Shown in pieces: positions 18,293-27,974 of a stretch of 64,000 nt of DNA. A program made the translations under genes and the position numbers. Numbering within the stretch: the first letter of the stretch is position 1; each line of letters opens with the position of its first letter. Source of the DNA: Metellina segmentata. Taxonomy: Eukaryota; Arthropoda; Arachnida; Araneae; Tetragnathidae. The notes below the pieces were generated by a model. That model was given only the letters and a program-made list of their open reading frames with translations, ran no database searches and was not told the origin of the DNA. The stretch covers positions 88,501 to 152,500 of the forward strand of contig CANAIC010000159.1 of NCBI GenBank assembly GCA_947359465.1, written 5' to 3'.

Positions 18293-19108
18293 TTAAGAAT
18301 CCAACGCGTCTTTCACGTAGACGTTACGTATCCAACTATCCTTCCAAAGTCGAAATATGGCGCGATACGATCGTCCTATTGCTTCTGCTAAAACCTCTCT
18401 ATCCCTCTCGTCCAACTTAACTGTAAAAGGTCTCGATCCAATCATTTCTCGACCCGTTAACAGACGCAAGTACGCTTCGTGTGCTGACGTTACATTCTTT
18501 AAATCCAAATCAATGTGGTTCACTCCATTAAAAATATTTTCACAGTCGTAAAATATGGGAGGTCTAAACTCTTTCCTTTCAGTTTGGTTCGGACGTTCGA
18601 GAACCATTCGATCAGTCGATCCCACGTGTAAGAGGGTGACAGTTTTGCGAATTGGTAAATTCAGGGATAAATGACTCGTGACGACAATAAGGTGTTTCAC
18701 GTTAGTAGGTCTTACGACAGTGTATCCAAAGTAGGGTTCGATGATAAACAAAACATCTAATGCGGAGGACGTGATGGAATCGACACGATACATAGAGTCA
18801 AAGGCCCATTTGGAATAAATTCCAATCTTTTCGGAGCAAGTGAAGCTTACGTTAATATAGTGATTCAAAACTGGTAAATGACGTCCCAAATTTCCAAATA
18901 TGATGGTAATTTCCCTTTGACGAGTACGCCCAAACATATCGAGCATCTTATCAAACGCACTTTTCGGTTGATTCAGCAAGACGACTTCGCTTATCGAAGA
19001 CGTTGGGCTGTACGTGTAAGACTTGACATGGGGACAAAAAGAAACTGACGAGTTGGCCATGGAGGAGCGACTTTTAGGAATCTCCGTACGTTTGTGTTGA
19101 TTTACCAT
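18293..19108 (-). CDS. FGNLGR-family protein, long form
   Basis: 271 aa with TIIFGNLGRHLPVLNHY near residue 89 and IVVTSHLSLNLP near residue 165. These two motifs, at similar spacing, define a three-member family with 11844-12762 and 27975-28493. The N terminus is extended relative to the others. There is no membrane segment. The conserved glycines and the TSH motif could mark a nucleotide- or metal-binding site, but I know of no named family. Confidence 0.7.
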   Translation of the reverse strand: MVNQHKRTEIPKSRSSMANSSVSFCPHVKSYTYSPTSSISEVVLLNQPKSAFDKMLDMFGRTRQREITIIFGNLGRHLPVLNHYINVSFTCSEKIGIYSKWAFDSMYRVDSITSSALDVLFIIEPYFGYTVVRPTNVKHLIVVTSHLSLNLPIRKTVTLLHVGSTDRMVLERPNQTERKEFRPPIFYDCENIFNGVNHIDLDLKNVTSAHEAYLRLLTGREMIGSRPFTVKLDERDREVLAEAIGRSYRAIFRLWKDSWIRNVYVKDALDS

Positions 19109-19217
19109 TCAGTCGAAGCGTTTATTTATATATTATATATATATAAATAATATTATTATATTAAAAAAAAAGTTTTTTTTTAAATTATATATCTATATTA
19201 ATATTATTGTTTCTATC

Positions 19218-20081
19218 TCACTTAGATTCTTCTACTTTCTTTCTTTTGGGGGTGGATAATCTTGCAGCTTCATCCTCTTCTGCTTCAGCTACTTTTTTTT
19301 CGTTTCGAGTTTTAAAGCTTTCAACCATTTGGGTCACTACCTCTTCGCCGACACAGGAAAGATATAGACCTTTGCACTTTTCCATAATCGCGTCAGAGAC
19401 GCTTTCGTGTTTGGCAAAAGGTAATTCGACGCCAGTCACTTCCTTGATGACTTCACTCAAGATGTAATACACACACGCGTTTAATTTTTCTCCGGGCAAC
19501 AATTTATTTAATTCGTTATAGAGGCGTCTGACTGCTTCCACATGAACTCGCTTCGACTCATCCTTCTCATCAAAAAGGCTGGGTGACTCGGTTAAACCAA
19601 TTCGCAAGTTGTCCAAATAACGCTTACAATCATACTGTGGCCCATTTGATGAAATTTGACCGCATAGACCGTCGACGGCTGTGAGAGCATCCACCTCGTT
19701 CTGCGCATTTCGTCTCCCTAGACCCCTGAGGAGTCGAACGAGCTTCTCTGTCTTGACGAAATCTTGCTTGAGTTGTGAGACCGCCTCTTCTTCATTCAAT
19801 ACCATTTGCATGAGTACTTGGGCTACTTCTGGGTGAACGAGGGTATAGTTTTGAACCATATCATCGACGTTGTTCCATGACAATCCTAAAGCGTTCATGA
19901 CGTGTGTGAGAATTCGATAGTTGATGGTTCGTAAAGTCACGAGCCCATCCGCCTGCTCATTGCAGGTGTCGCAGAGCAAATGTATCATTTCCCGAACGTG
20001 GAGGCGTAAGGCTTCCTCTCGAACTGGTTTGACCATCCATTCACCCCTCCGAGGAGTATTAGTTTCCGAGTGTGTAGACAT
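19218..20081 (-). CDS. AVDG-family protein, member 1
   Basis: 287 aa, helix-rich. It shares with 26088-26939 and 54459-55454 an AVDG motif (here LTAVDGLCG), a following KRYLDNL segment and an RVHVEAVRRLYNEL helix. An LGLSWNNVDD segment also matches LDLSWDTLHA in the 55-kb member. The C terminus is acidic and then lysine-rich. Function unknown; the helical repeats suggest a structural or scaffold role. Confidence 0.7.
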   Translation of the reverse strand: MSTHSETNTPRRGEWMVKPVREEALRLHVREMIHLLCDTCNEQADGLVTLRTINYRILTHVMNALGLSWNNVDDMVQNYTLVHPEVAQVLMQMVLNEEEAVSQLKQDFVKTEKLVRLLRGLGRRNAQNEVDALTAVDGLCGQISSNGPQYDCKRYLDNLRIGLTESPSLFDEKDESKRVHVEAVRRLYNELNKLLPGEKLNACVYYILSEVIKEVTGVELPFAKHESVSDAIMEKCKGLYLSCVGEEVVTQMVESFKTRNEKKVAEAEEDEAARLSTPKRKKVEESK

Positions 20082-20098
20082 GTTTTAATGTACCTTTA

Positions 20099-20641
20099 TT
20101 ATTCCGTTTGGAGGAATGCATTACCAATTCCATCATCATTTATCAAAGACTGTAAAGCGTCCATCGCTCCTCTCAATGATTCAATAACGCTCGTCACCTG
20201 TACCATGGCCATCAAATCATCCATGTTTGTCAAGGAATCTTGGCGAACATTGAAAAAGTTTATCATCGGTGTAAGATTAAAACGCACCTCATCATCAGAT
20301 TCCAGCGTTGAATAATAATGAGATAAAAAGTACGCCAATAACTCGTCATTTTCCGTCTCGTTCATCTCTCGGTGGGGAGGTTCATGAGGAAGATTTAAAG
20401 CATCCAAATCTGAATGACTCAATTTCATTCGGCAGTTGGGACAATGGTAACTGATCTTGCACCAAGGTTCAATACATTCCAAGTGAAACGTGTGCAAGCA
20501 CACTTCTAATTGAAGAAGCAAAGAACTACTATTGTTGGCATGTAATTCTTGTAGACATATCGAACAAATGTCTGACGGGGAATTTATTTCGGTATCCATT
20601 TTCTTAGGGTCGGTTGCTCTCTCTAGACATCCGAAGGACAT
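20099..20641 (-). CDS. RING-H2 E3 ubiquitin ligase
   Basis: 180 aa from the ATG at 20641 (an internal ATG at 20599 is an alternative). The RING reads CSIC, then C, HTFHLEC and CPNC in C3H2C3 order near residues 28-73. The rest is acidic and helix-rich. It probably recruits host E2 enzymes to ubiquitylate targets. It lies 17 bases from the AVDG gene on the same strand. Confidence 0.85.
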   Translation of the reverse strand: MSFGCLERATDPKKMDTEINSPSDICSICLQELHANNSSSLLLQLEVCLHTFHLECIEPWCKISYHCPNCRMKLSHSDLDALNLPHEPPHREMNETENDELLAYFLSHYYSTLESDDEVRFNLTPMINFFNVRQDSLTNMDDLMAMVQVTSVIESLRGAMDALQSLINDDGIGNAFLQTE

Positions 20642-20733
20642 GTGATGCACACTTGCTCTAACAACGCGATTTTTATTTTGCAAGCGTAGATTCTTCACTC
20701 AGAATCTCTCTCTATTTTTTTTTGTTTGTTTGT

Positions 20734-22059
20734 TTACCTCATATTCTCTTCTCGTTGACCCAGCGAAACTTGAGACATTTGCAAGACATCTTCTTCGAGT
20801 TTTGGGTTGCTACTGATATATAGTTCAAACATTTCTATTGTCCAATCAAGGGTCCCTTCAGGATCAAAATCTCGCACACTTAGAATGAATCGCATTAGAA
20901 TATCGTGAATCTGGCGAGCGGTTTTAAACGCTCCACGTTTCACCTGTCCCGTGTTATGATCAATGCTGCAGAAAACATGCGCTAAACCCATCGAAAAACC
21001 CATTTGATCTCCATGATTTTGAAAGAGAACTGCTGGAAACAACTGCTGACAGACCGTCTGAGCAATCCCTTCGTCAGGTTCCAAAGACTTGGATTTATCC
21101 TTGACCATTTGTTCCAGTTGCAAATACTTTGGTAGAAAAGTCGATAGATGCTCGGCGGATTCACCATTTTCAATAGCTCTCACAACGTAATAAAAATTCA
21201 TATTGTTCTTGGGAGACGTTTCAGTTTTCAACAATTTACACATTGCCTTTACGTATTGACACGAGTCTTTGTACTGTTTCCAAAAAAACTCGCCCCGACC
21301 CACTCGTCCCATCAGATCGAGTGCCCAATTTGCCACCACCTTGAGATCGACGCTGCTCACATAACAGCCGAGCATAACGTGAATCACGTCAAACGGGATC
21401 GAATACATGCTAAACTTATTTCGTATGCATTGGGATACCCTCAATTCGTAGAAAAGATTTTCGATGATATTGTCGTTGTCGGGGTTGGCCGGTAGTCGTG
21501 TCCATGAATCGGCACACTTTTTAACATATGGGACAAGCTTCTGAAAGTAAAACTCGAACGGGTTGGAAAACTCCTTGGATTGGAGGACCCGATGCATACT
21601 GCTGATCAAATCTCGCAGTAACATGTGTTGTTGCGACAAATCATTTTCCAGTTGACTCGTGACCGAGGTTATATACCTCGAAAGGAACGATTCCATTAAT
21701 TGAATGGGTTTCTCGACGAAGTGTCCATCCGTCACGAAAGGGGCATTCACCGCTCGAAGAATTCTCACCGTCTCTTGAACCCGTCGCAACGATTGTCCCA
21801 CGACGCGAGTCGGAAGAATTCCTTTGATATCGACCAACACGAATTGCAGTGGCACGTCAATGTCGCCCGTCCATTTTGCATATGCTTGAGCCAAACGACC
21901 CGACAAAAACAAATGGTCGTCAGGCGGATATTGAATATATACATAAACGTCATCGATGGGGCAGAGGTTGCACACCTTGCAAAACAAAGCTCGGCCTCTC
22001 AATTCGATGTTTTCTTCTCCGTGGCACAAATGATGTGCTACGAGATTTAAAAATGACAT
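20734..22059 (-). CDS. Hypothetical protein, 441 aa
   Basis: The ATG at 22059 is chosen because the longer frame begins at a GTG and would overlap the zinc-ribbon gene at 22082. A CKVCNLCPIDDVYVYIQYPP segment near the N terminus looks like a zinc site. The remainder is helical without membrane segments. Size would fit a core structural or transcription protein, but I cannot match one. Confidence 0.75.
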   Translation of the reverse strand: MSFLNLVAHHLCHGEENIELRGRALFCKVCNLCPIDDVYVYIQYPPDDHLFLSGRLAQAYAKWTGDIDVPLQFVLVDIKGILPTRVVGQSLRRVQETVRILRAVNAPFVTDGHFVEKPIQLMESFLSRYITSVTSQLENDLSQQHMLLRDLISSMHRVLQSKEFSNPFEFYFQKLVPYVKKCADSWTRLPANPDNDNIIENLFYELRVSQCIRNKFSMYSIPFDVIHVMLGCYVSSVDLKVVANWALDLMGRVGRGEFFWKQYKDSCQYVKAMCKLLKTETSPKNNMNFYYVVRAIENGESAEHLSTFLPKYLQLEQMVKDKSKSLEPDEGIAQTVCQQLFPAVLFQNHGDQMGFSMGLAHVFCSIDHNTGQVKRGAFKTARQIHDILMRFILSVRDFDPEGTLDWTIEMFELYISSNPKLEEDVLQMSQVSLGQREENMR

Positions 22060-22081
22060 GACAGTTTGCTTTTCTTTATAG

Positions 22082-22252
22082 TTAGAGGCGACTCGAGGGC
22101 CGATTCGTACCCCGCTTGACAAACGTGCTTTTTCGAGTTCCACAGTCCGTACAAATTCCCTGCACCATCGGGTGATTATTGGTGGCTACGACTTGAGTTA
22201 CTTGGTCTGTTTCTGTCTTGGTTCGACACTTTACACAATAGATTCGATCCAT
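22082..22252 (-). CDS. DUF5679-like zinc-ribbon protein (56 aa)
   Basis: ATG at 22252. The product begins MDRIYCVKCRTKT and continues with a ...MVQGICTDCGTRKSTFVK segment. YCVKCR followed by G-x-C-x-x-CG-x-[KR]-KS-x-F is the signature I know for DUF5679, a one-domain zinc ribbon found in many nucleocytoplasmic large DNA viruses. It ends 22 bases before the next gene on the same strand. Likely a nucleic-acid-binding factor. Confidence 0.75.
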   Translation of the reverse strand: MDRIYCVKCRTKTETDQVTQVVATNNHPMVQGICTDCGTRKSTFVKRGTNRPSSRL

Positions 22253-22368
22253 TACAAGATTACTTTATATTCTGTTTGAAATTGTATAACTATTTCGTCG
22301 CGATCGACTGTATGAGATTAAAAAAAAAATAATAATAATAAAAATAGCGATGCAATAAGTCAAGCACG

Positions 22369-23382
22369 ATGGAGATGCGACACGATATTATGCGTTTGCA
22401 TCAATCGGAGCGTTTGACGGAACGTGAAATTTCACGGCGACTCGATATCCCACCGTCCACGGTCCATTACTGGATCCAGCGCAATGGCAAGAGAACCAAG
22501 ACCAAATCTGGCCGTCCACGCGTCACGGACCTAGAAACAGATCGCAAGTTGATCGAAGCGTGTGAGGACTCACCTTTTGGAACTGCACGTGGTCTACAAA
22601 GAGAATTCGGTCTGAGGTGTTGTACAAACACGGTTCGGAATCGTCTCAAAGAAGGCGGCTACCAATGCCGCATACCAGCACGCAAACCATTCCTCCGACT
22701 CCATCATAAACAGCTGCGGTTGAGTTTTGCTTGCAACCGTTTACATTATTCCGTTCGAGAGTGGCATCGCATAGTATTTTCAGACGAAAAAATCTTTCGC
22801 GCTTCGAGTCGAGGCGCTCTGCGAGTGTATCGTCCAAAACGGGGTAGTGATCGATACGACGACCGATACATTGTACCCTCGACCCTTGCCGCCGATGTTG
22901 GAACTCCTCGTTTCACTGTGTGCGTGTGGATGGCTTTCGGTTGCGGCATTCGCGAGATTCATCGCGTCGAACAAACCACGCTCAACTCTGAGTATTATAC
23001 GAGCCGAATCTTGCCGTTGATCGAAGAGAAACTCGTCGACTCAATGTCTACGCAAGAACGCTCTCCAGTTTTTATGCAAGATCTCTCTTCTGTTCACACG
23101 AGTCGTCACACGGAGCATTGGCTACGCGAACGCAATATCACCGTCTTGTGGGACTGGCCTCCAAAAGGTCCAGACATGAATCCCGTCGAAAATGTTTGGG
23201 CCGAGCTCGTCAGGCGAATCGAGGAGAGTCAAAGAGGACACACGAATCGCGATCAACTATGGGAAAATATCCAGCACGCTTTTCATTCCTTGGAGGATAC
23301 GTACTTTAATAAATTGATCGAGTCAATGCCCAAGCGGGTCCGAACCGTCAGCAGTAAGCAAGGGGGTTGGACAAAATATTGA
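22369..23382 (+). CDS. Tc1/mariner (IS630 superfamily) DDE transposase
   Basis: 337 aa with an N-terminal helix-turn-helix (LTEREISRRLDIPPSTVHYW), a second DNA-binding part, and catalytic motifs VFSDEK (D139), FMQD (D238) and PDMNPVENVW (E274), giving a DD35E spacing by my count. The frame is intact. I saw no terminal inverted repeats or TA duplication next to it. The 3' end overlaps the neighbouring gene by 60 bases, so it may be a captured or domesticated gene rather than a whole element. Its base composition looks visibly richer in G and C than the flanks. Confidence 0.9.
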   Translation: MEMRHDIMRLHQSERLTEREISRRLDIPPSTVHYWIQRNGKRTKTKSGRPRVTDLETDRKLIEACEDSPFGTARGLQREFGLRCCTNTVRNRLKEGGYQCRIPARKPFLRLHHKQLRLSFACNRLHYSVREWHRIVFSDEKIFRASSRGALRVYRPKRGSDRYDDRYIVPSTLAADVGTPRFTVCVWMAFGCGIREIHRVEQTTLNSEYYTSRILPLIEEKLVDSMSTQERSPVFMQDLSSVHTSRHTEHWLRERNITVLWDWPPKGPDMNPVENVWAELVRRIEESQRGHTNRDQLWENIQHAFHSLEDTYFNKLIESMPKRVRTVSSKQGGWTKY

Positions 23383-23730
23383 AAATGTATCGACCTGATA
23401 TTCAAACAGTACGTGTGTATCGTCTTCCTCGGTCACGTACTTCCATTTACAGGGATTTTTGTTTAAATGTTTTAAACACATGAATTTTAAATGGGGCCAC
23501 TTAAGTACTTTGAAAACGTAGATTGTTTCTTTTTCCTCTCCTTTGTCCTCTTTGAATAACATTTCCACGTCTGGTAAGACTGACCGTAAGAGTCGAACGC
23601 TGTCTTCCCCACGAACAACCATGGTATCTCGTTCATAAAAGTCGAGAATGTGGCGGAAATCTCGATGGGTGATGGATTGGGTGGCAAGAGCAAATTGAAG
23701 AGCCTCTAGACAAAATCGTTGATAATACAT
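23323..23730 (-). CDS. Hypothetical protein, 135 aa, overlapping the transposase
   Basis: ATG at 23730 preceded on its strand by GTAAAGAAAAG. The protein is soluble with a mixed charge. The last 20 residues are read antisense from the transposase 3' end, so transposase capture probably replaced the original C terminus. Not recognised. Confidence 0.6.
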   Translation of the reverse strand: MYYQRFCLEALQFALATQSITHRDFRHILDFYERDTMVVRGEDSVRLLRSVLPDVEMLFKEDKGEEKETIYVFKVLKWPHLKFMCLKHLNKNPCKWKYVTEEDDTHVLFEYQVDTFSIFCPTPLLTADGSDPLGH

Positions 23731-23892
23731 CTTTTCTTTACCGATCCAAATGCATCAGAGATATATAATGGAAATGAAAAGACTTAACAATGCTTTTATA
23801 TATGTTTTTTAAAATAATAATAATAATAATAATAAATATATAAAAAAATAATAATAAAATGTGTTTTTTTTTTTTTTTTTTTTAACTTTCTT

Positions 23893-23970
23893 TATAAGTG
23901 CAGTCGATTTTAGCGACTTCGATTATCTGTTTTGTATAATTATCCAAGAAATAGTCATCGTCGAAACTTT
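23893..23970 (-). pseudogene. Fragment of the neighbouring membrane-protein gene
   Basis: About 70 bases here match 24316-24385 inside the next gene: landmarks TTTTAGCGACTTCGATTATC and AATTATCCAAGAAATAG against the TTTCGGCAACTTTGATTATC version. The copy is short, out of context and lies just past the stop of that gene, so it is a decayed partial tandem duplication. Confidence 0.65.
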
Positions 23971-23984
23971 GCGGTAGCTAAAGT

Positions 23985-24527
23985 CTACCCCATCCATGTA
24001 GTAATCCATCTAGTAATGCAGTAAACGGTCAATACACAAATTCCAACCTGTATGGGGTAGAAGAATGTTATAGTAAAATCACGACTTGCACGGTTACCAC
24101 GCTCTCGTAGCACTCCAATGACATAGTATGTGGTATTAATAATCATTATATTAACAACGTTCTCGCGATTAGAATCATCTTCTACCGTACGACGAAGGAC
24201 CAACATTAGTAGAACTAGAACATAGGAGACAATTTGCAAGTCTGTAAAATCGACATTTTCGAATGTACTTGCTGTGATTTCCCTCCAGTAACGAATTGCT
24301 AAAGGTTTACTTGTCCAGTTGATTTCGGCAACTTTGATTATCCGTTTCGTAAAGTTATCCAGAAAAGTGTCTTCGGGAGTCAGTGTATGAGGACTTGGAA
24401 GACTTTTAAAAACGTCAAGAATCTTGTTCGGGGACCGCTCCTTCAAAGCCTTTTCTAAAATTTCAGCATATGGCTCTAAGCGGTTGTCACACATTTCATT
24501 TAAATAGTTGGCCGCAAACATGTCCAT
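23985..24527 (-). CDS. Hypothetical multi-pass membrane protein, 180 aa
   Basis: ATG at 24527. The N-terminal half is soluble. Hydrophobic segments follow at about residues 102-118, 128-145 and 158-176, so three membrane passes are possible. A fragment of the gene is duplicated downstream at 23893-23970. Upstream is an (AT)n tract. Not recognised. Confidence 0.6.
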   Translation of the reverse strand: MDMFAANYLNEMCDNRLEPYAEILEKALKERSPNKILDVFKSLPSPHTLTPEDTFLDNFTKRIIKVAEINWTSKPLAIRYWREITASTFENVDFTDLQIVSYVLVLLMLVLRRTVEDDSNRENVVNIMIINTTYYVIGVLRERGNRASRDFTITFFYPIQVGICVLTVYCITRWITTWMG

Positions 24528-24629
24528 CGCACGCGGGTTACTCGATTGTCAGGATCCTGGTATAAGTATCTTAGAGAGAACTGTAGATACAACTTGACGA
24601 CACACAAGAGAAAATTGGTAAAGTGAATA

Positions 24630-24729
<100 letters not shown>

Positions 24730-24787
24730 AATAGAAATCCATAATATTTTTATTATTATTATTTATTTATTACTATTATTTATTTTT

Positions 24788-25852
24788 TTACGACACATAT
24801 GTTCTGAGTCGATCAGTGATGACCCCTCGACATATAGGGCACTCTTTTACAAACTGTCCACATTCTGGACACGCGACAAGATGGGCGCAAGGTAGAAACA
24901 CAATGCCTTTTTCTCGATCCATGCAAATGTCACACAAAAATGTCTTCAGAGACAGTTCATTTTCCGATTTTATGATTGTTAATTCATCCATTGAAGGAGT
25001 ATTTTCGGTAACAACTGCGTTGGGTTTAACCGTCACATGTTTCTTTTCAAGATTTAAAACGTCTTCACAAAGTTCTTCCAACGAGGAAAATTTTGGTAAA
25101 TCATTCGACATGCGGTTCAATATAACTCTTTCCACAACTGATTTAGGAAATATTTCACAACCTTGACTGATAATTTCACGATACAAGGAAGTGTTTTGAT
25201 TTACGTTTTTGATGAGTTGAACTTTTAGGAGGTCTCTTGAAGATTTAGTGGGAATTTTTCCCTGGCTTTTCAAAAGACGCAAGAATACACACTTTTCAAA
25301 AAACTTTTCATGCTCCTCCCATGGATCGTCATCTTTATCCCAGCCTCCAAGGGATCCGCCGCAAAAGAAACACGTTACTATATCAGCCACGCCCGTATAA
25401 TATAATCCACAATCAGCTAAACTGTTTGAATAAACCTTATTTTGTGGCCAGTATCTGTAAGAAGAAACACGATTCTTCAGGTCTGCCATTCTGGGATGTT
25501 TTGGGATAAAAAGAGCATCCGTTGGTACAGGTAGTAAAGAACTTTTCTTTCTTGAATGAACCATTGGAATGTTTCCAACTTCCTCGGATTTAAAAAAAGG
25601 ACACGTGGGTGAATTTCTCATATGTTCTCGCATCGGTTTTTGTCCCACAGTCCAATCGTCCATAATAATGCGGCAAAATGCACATTGTACCTTGTCATCG
25701 GATTGCAAGTAGAAGAGTCCAGTCGCTGCTAAATCAGTAGGTTTTATGTAACTCAATGGCCATTTACCAGAATAAGAATTAAATCTGTTGAGTTCATTAC
25801 GCATCACTTTAAAAATTTCTTTCATATCATCTGTTTCTTCAGATTCGGCCAT
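24788..25852 (-). CDS. iap: Inhibitor of apoptosis (two BIR domains and RING)
   Basis: 354 aa. BIR1 at about residues 14-75 has CAFC, W and REH then C zinc ligands. BIR2 at about 119-190 has CFFCGGSLGGW, EEH and C. The C-terminal RING begins CDIC near 309 and ends CPICRGVI. The linker of about 100 residues is charged. Viral IAPs bind caspases or pro-apoptotic host factors and act as E3 ligases. A second intact IAP (60698-61561) and two relics are also present, so this family is expanding and decaying here. Confidence 0.93.
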   Translation of the reverse strand: MAESEETDDMKEIFKVMRNELNRFNSYSGKWPLSYIKPTDLAATGLFYLQSDDKVQCAFCRIIMDDWTVGQKPMREHMRNSPTCPFFKSEEVGNIPMVHSRKKSSLLPVPTDALFIPKHPRMADLKNRVSSYRYWPQNKVYSNSLADCGLYYTGVADIVTCFFCGGSLGGWDKDDDPWEEHEKFFEKCVFLRLLKSQGKIPTKSSRDLLKVQLIKNVNQNTSLYREIISQGCEIFPKSVVERVILNRMSNDLPKFSSLEELCEDVLNLEKKHVTVKPNAVVTENTPSMDELTIIKSENELSLKTFLCDICMDREKGIVFLPCAHLVACPECGQFVKECPICRGVITDRLRTYVS

Positions 25853-26087
25853 AATAATATTTCACAATTAAAGTCCTTTACTTGCTTTAATCCAACTTTC
25901 GACTTTATCCCACCGAAGTTAGGAGGAAAATAACACTTGATCTAGTCGGGCTTTTATACTTATGCAGCTCGACACTCTTTTCCCTCGACCGGAAGTGTCT
26001 ATGAAGAACTTTTTGCTCCTCAAGGTTTCACACGAAGCCTGACATCCTATCGCTGAATGCATGTCGCTCCATTCATTTTTATTTTAT

Positions 26088-26939
26088 TTATTTTTTTATT
26101 TCGGCAGGAGGAACATTCAAAGGTCCGGGTTCCGTTGTTAATTGGCCATTGGATATAGTCTCATTCTGTTCGATGTTGCTCAGGGTATGGGGAAAGTTAA
26201 AATGTTTCAAGTGGTCCATCCCCACCAACAACCAATCTGCGTCTTGACCTTTGAAACCTTTCAGATACACGTTGCCTAGATTTTCTAACACGTTTTGGTC
26301 GACTTTACGCACGTCTTTGTAATAATTCGAGTTGCGATGCAAAAAATTCTCGACCCAGAGTCGCGCGCTTTGAATCTGCATAGGAATGTGATCGTCGTAA
26401 GTCATTGTATCGATTCTCCGCTTATAGAGTTGTAGCAAGGCTAGAAAGACGACGCAGGCTGAATCGATTCCAGTCAAGCTCGTTAAGTCCTCGTTCGTAT
26501 CGAACCACTCGTACATATACCTCACGGCTTCGTAATGTTGCCGGTATTCGGTCCTCATCTCTCTCGGGTCGAGGACGCACAACATATAACCTTTCAGATG
26601 CTTGCATTCGAACCCGTCAAATCCATCAACTGCCAAGATTCGATAAATCTCACGGTGCTTGACGTCTCGACCACCCACTATGGTGTTTTGTCGTAACCAT
26701 TCGTACAAGAGCTTGTTCCATTCCGATAAATTGGTGGGCAAATCTCGAATCTTTTTCTTTTTGCTCGCAGTCAAAAGCAACTTGGCCAATTCATCTCGAT
26801 GGCGATCATCCTCGTGTTTCAAAGCGTCAGGAATGTCGAACCATTCGGCAATTTTCCGTAACATGTTCTCTTTATGCCATTGCAAAGAATGATCTCCTCT
26901 TCCTTTCACCCAATCAGCAAACACGTAATTAGTCAACAT
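26088..26939 (-). CDS. AVDG-family protein, member 2
   Basis: 283 aa from the ATG at 26939. The frame extends further upstream, but that part is antisense to the coding of the adjacent gene, and the chosen length matches the 287-aa member. It carries IYRILAVDGFDGFE, KHLKGYML and YEAVRYMYEWF in the family order. The start overlaps the end of the upstream gene by 11 bases. Function unknown. Confidence 0.7.
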   Translation of the reverse strand: MLTNYVFADWVKGRGDHSLQWHKENMLRKIAEWFDIPDALKHEDDRHRDELAKLLLTASKKKKIRDLPTNLSEWNKLLYEWLRQNTIVGGRDVKHREIYRILAVDGFDGFECKHLKGYMLCVLDPREMRTEYRQHYEAVRYMYEWFDTNEDLTSLTGIDSACVVFLALLQLYKRRIDTMTYDDHIPMQIQSARLWVENFLHRNSNYYKDVRKVDQNVLENLGNVYLKGFKGQDADWLLVGMDHLKHFNFPHTLSNIEQNETISNGQLTTEPGPLNVPPAEIKK

Positions 26940-27363
26940 TTTTTTCACAGACGATGTCGACAAAGACGTCGGGAGAGTAGACTTGGAAAACGGTTCGCTC
27001 TGAAAAGATTTTGGTATGCACCCATTTGGGTCCGACGAGAATCGGTTTCCCCTCCTCATACGTCTTTTGTAAGAGTCGAGAAACGACTCCATTGGACACG
27101 TTCGCTGCGAGAGGTCCCAGCCTTTCGTATTCGGATTTGGAAAAGAGAGTAGCGTATTCCACTCGTACATGAAACTTTTTAAAGGTCTCAAAAAACCAAC
27201 TTAATGGTTTCTTGGTTATGTTCAACGCCTTTCGTAAATCTTTTCCTACGTCGAACGTATGAGTTCGCGTCAAGAGTACGACGTATCGACAAGACTCGAT
27301 GCTCACACCAACGCGACTATTGAAATTTCGAATTTGCTCCCACCTTGGAAACGTAGCATCCAT
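26929..27363 (-). CDS. Hypothetical protein, 144 aa
   Basis: ATG at 27363 (the frame continues upstream only to a GTG). A soluble basic/aromatic protein. It is divergent from the gene at 27383 with a 19-base gap and overlaps the AVDG gene downstream. Not recognised. Confidence 0.6.
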   Translation of the reverse strand: MDATFPRWEQIRNFNSRVGVSIESCRYVVLLTRTHTFDVGKDLRKALNITKKPLSWFFETFKKFHVRVEYATLFSKSEYERLGPLAANVSNGVVSRLLQKTYEEGKPILVGPKWVHTKIFSERTVFQVYSPDVFVDIVCEKNVD

Positions 27364-27382
27364 CCGAAACAAAGAAGAAACG

Positions 27383-27847
27383 ATGCGCAAAGGACGTGCC
27401 TTTACAATACCCGAATTAGACACGATTCGAAAAATTTGCTACGCTCGAAAAGAGACGGACGAAATGTCTCTGATCGTGTATCTACTACTCGAAACGCGAT
27501 TACACCTGAGCGAAATATTTGGCTGGTTTAACAAAAATCATAACAGGAGGCGAGCATTTCTCAAAAAAAGTCCCGACGTTTTGTCCGATTTCGGATCTGT
27601 ACCGATATTGTTTCCAAAAACACACCACGCTTACTTGATTCAGTGGAAGTTGGCTTGTAAAGAATGGATTGGTAAGGAAAACGTGACGTTTGAAATGCTT
27701 CGACGTAAACCGGTACAAGGTGATCTCGACGAGAACGATCCAATTATCGTGGTCGATTTGAAGAATAATAAAGATTTGAAAGAAGAACTCGAGAGGCTCG
27801 AAACAATCCAGGCGATTGACGGTTTACTTTTGGCCGGCTTGGAGTAG
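27383..27847 (+). CDS. Hypothetical protein; N terminus resembles a tyrosine recombinase
   Basis: 154 aa from the ATG at 27383. The stretch FTIPELDTIRKICYA to SLIVYLLLETRLHLSEIFGW looks like the start of a tyrosine-recombinase catalytic domain, where TGLRxSEL is usual. Here the Arg position reads His, and no later HxxR or Tyr motif is seen. If related to integrase or VLF-1, it is catalytically dead or truncated. The resemblance could be chance. Confidence 0.5.
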   Translation: MRKGRAFTIPELDTIRKICYARKETDEMSLIVYLLLETRLHLSEIFGWFNKNHNRRRAFLKKSPDVLSDFGSVPILFPKTHHAYLIQWKLACKEWIGKENVTFEMLRRKPVQGDLDENDPIIVVDLKNNKDLKEELERLETIQAIDGLLLAGLE

Positions 27848-27974
27848 ATTCGAAAGTAAATGAGAATTATAATGGATCTTACATGGTTATATAAAAAAAA
27901 TATATATACATATTTTTTTTTTAATCATTTCATCGGGTTTTTTTCAAGTATCAAGTAATAATATTAAAAGGTAG

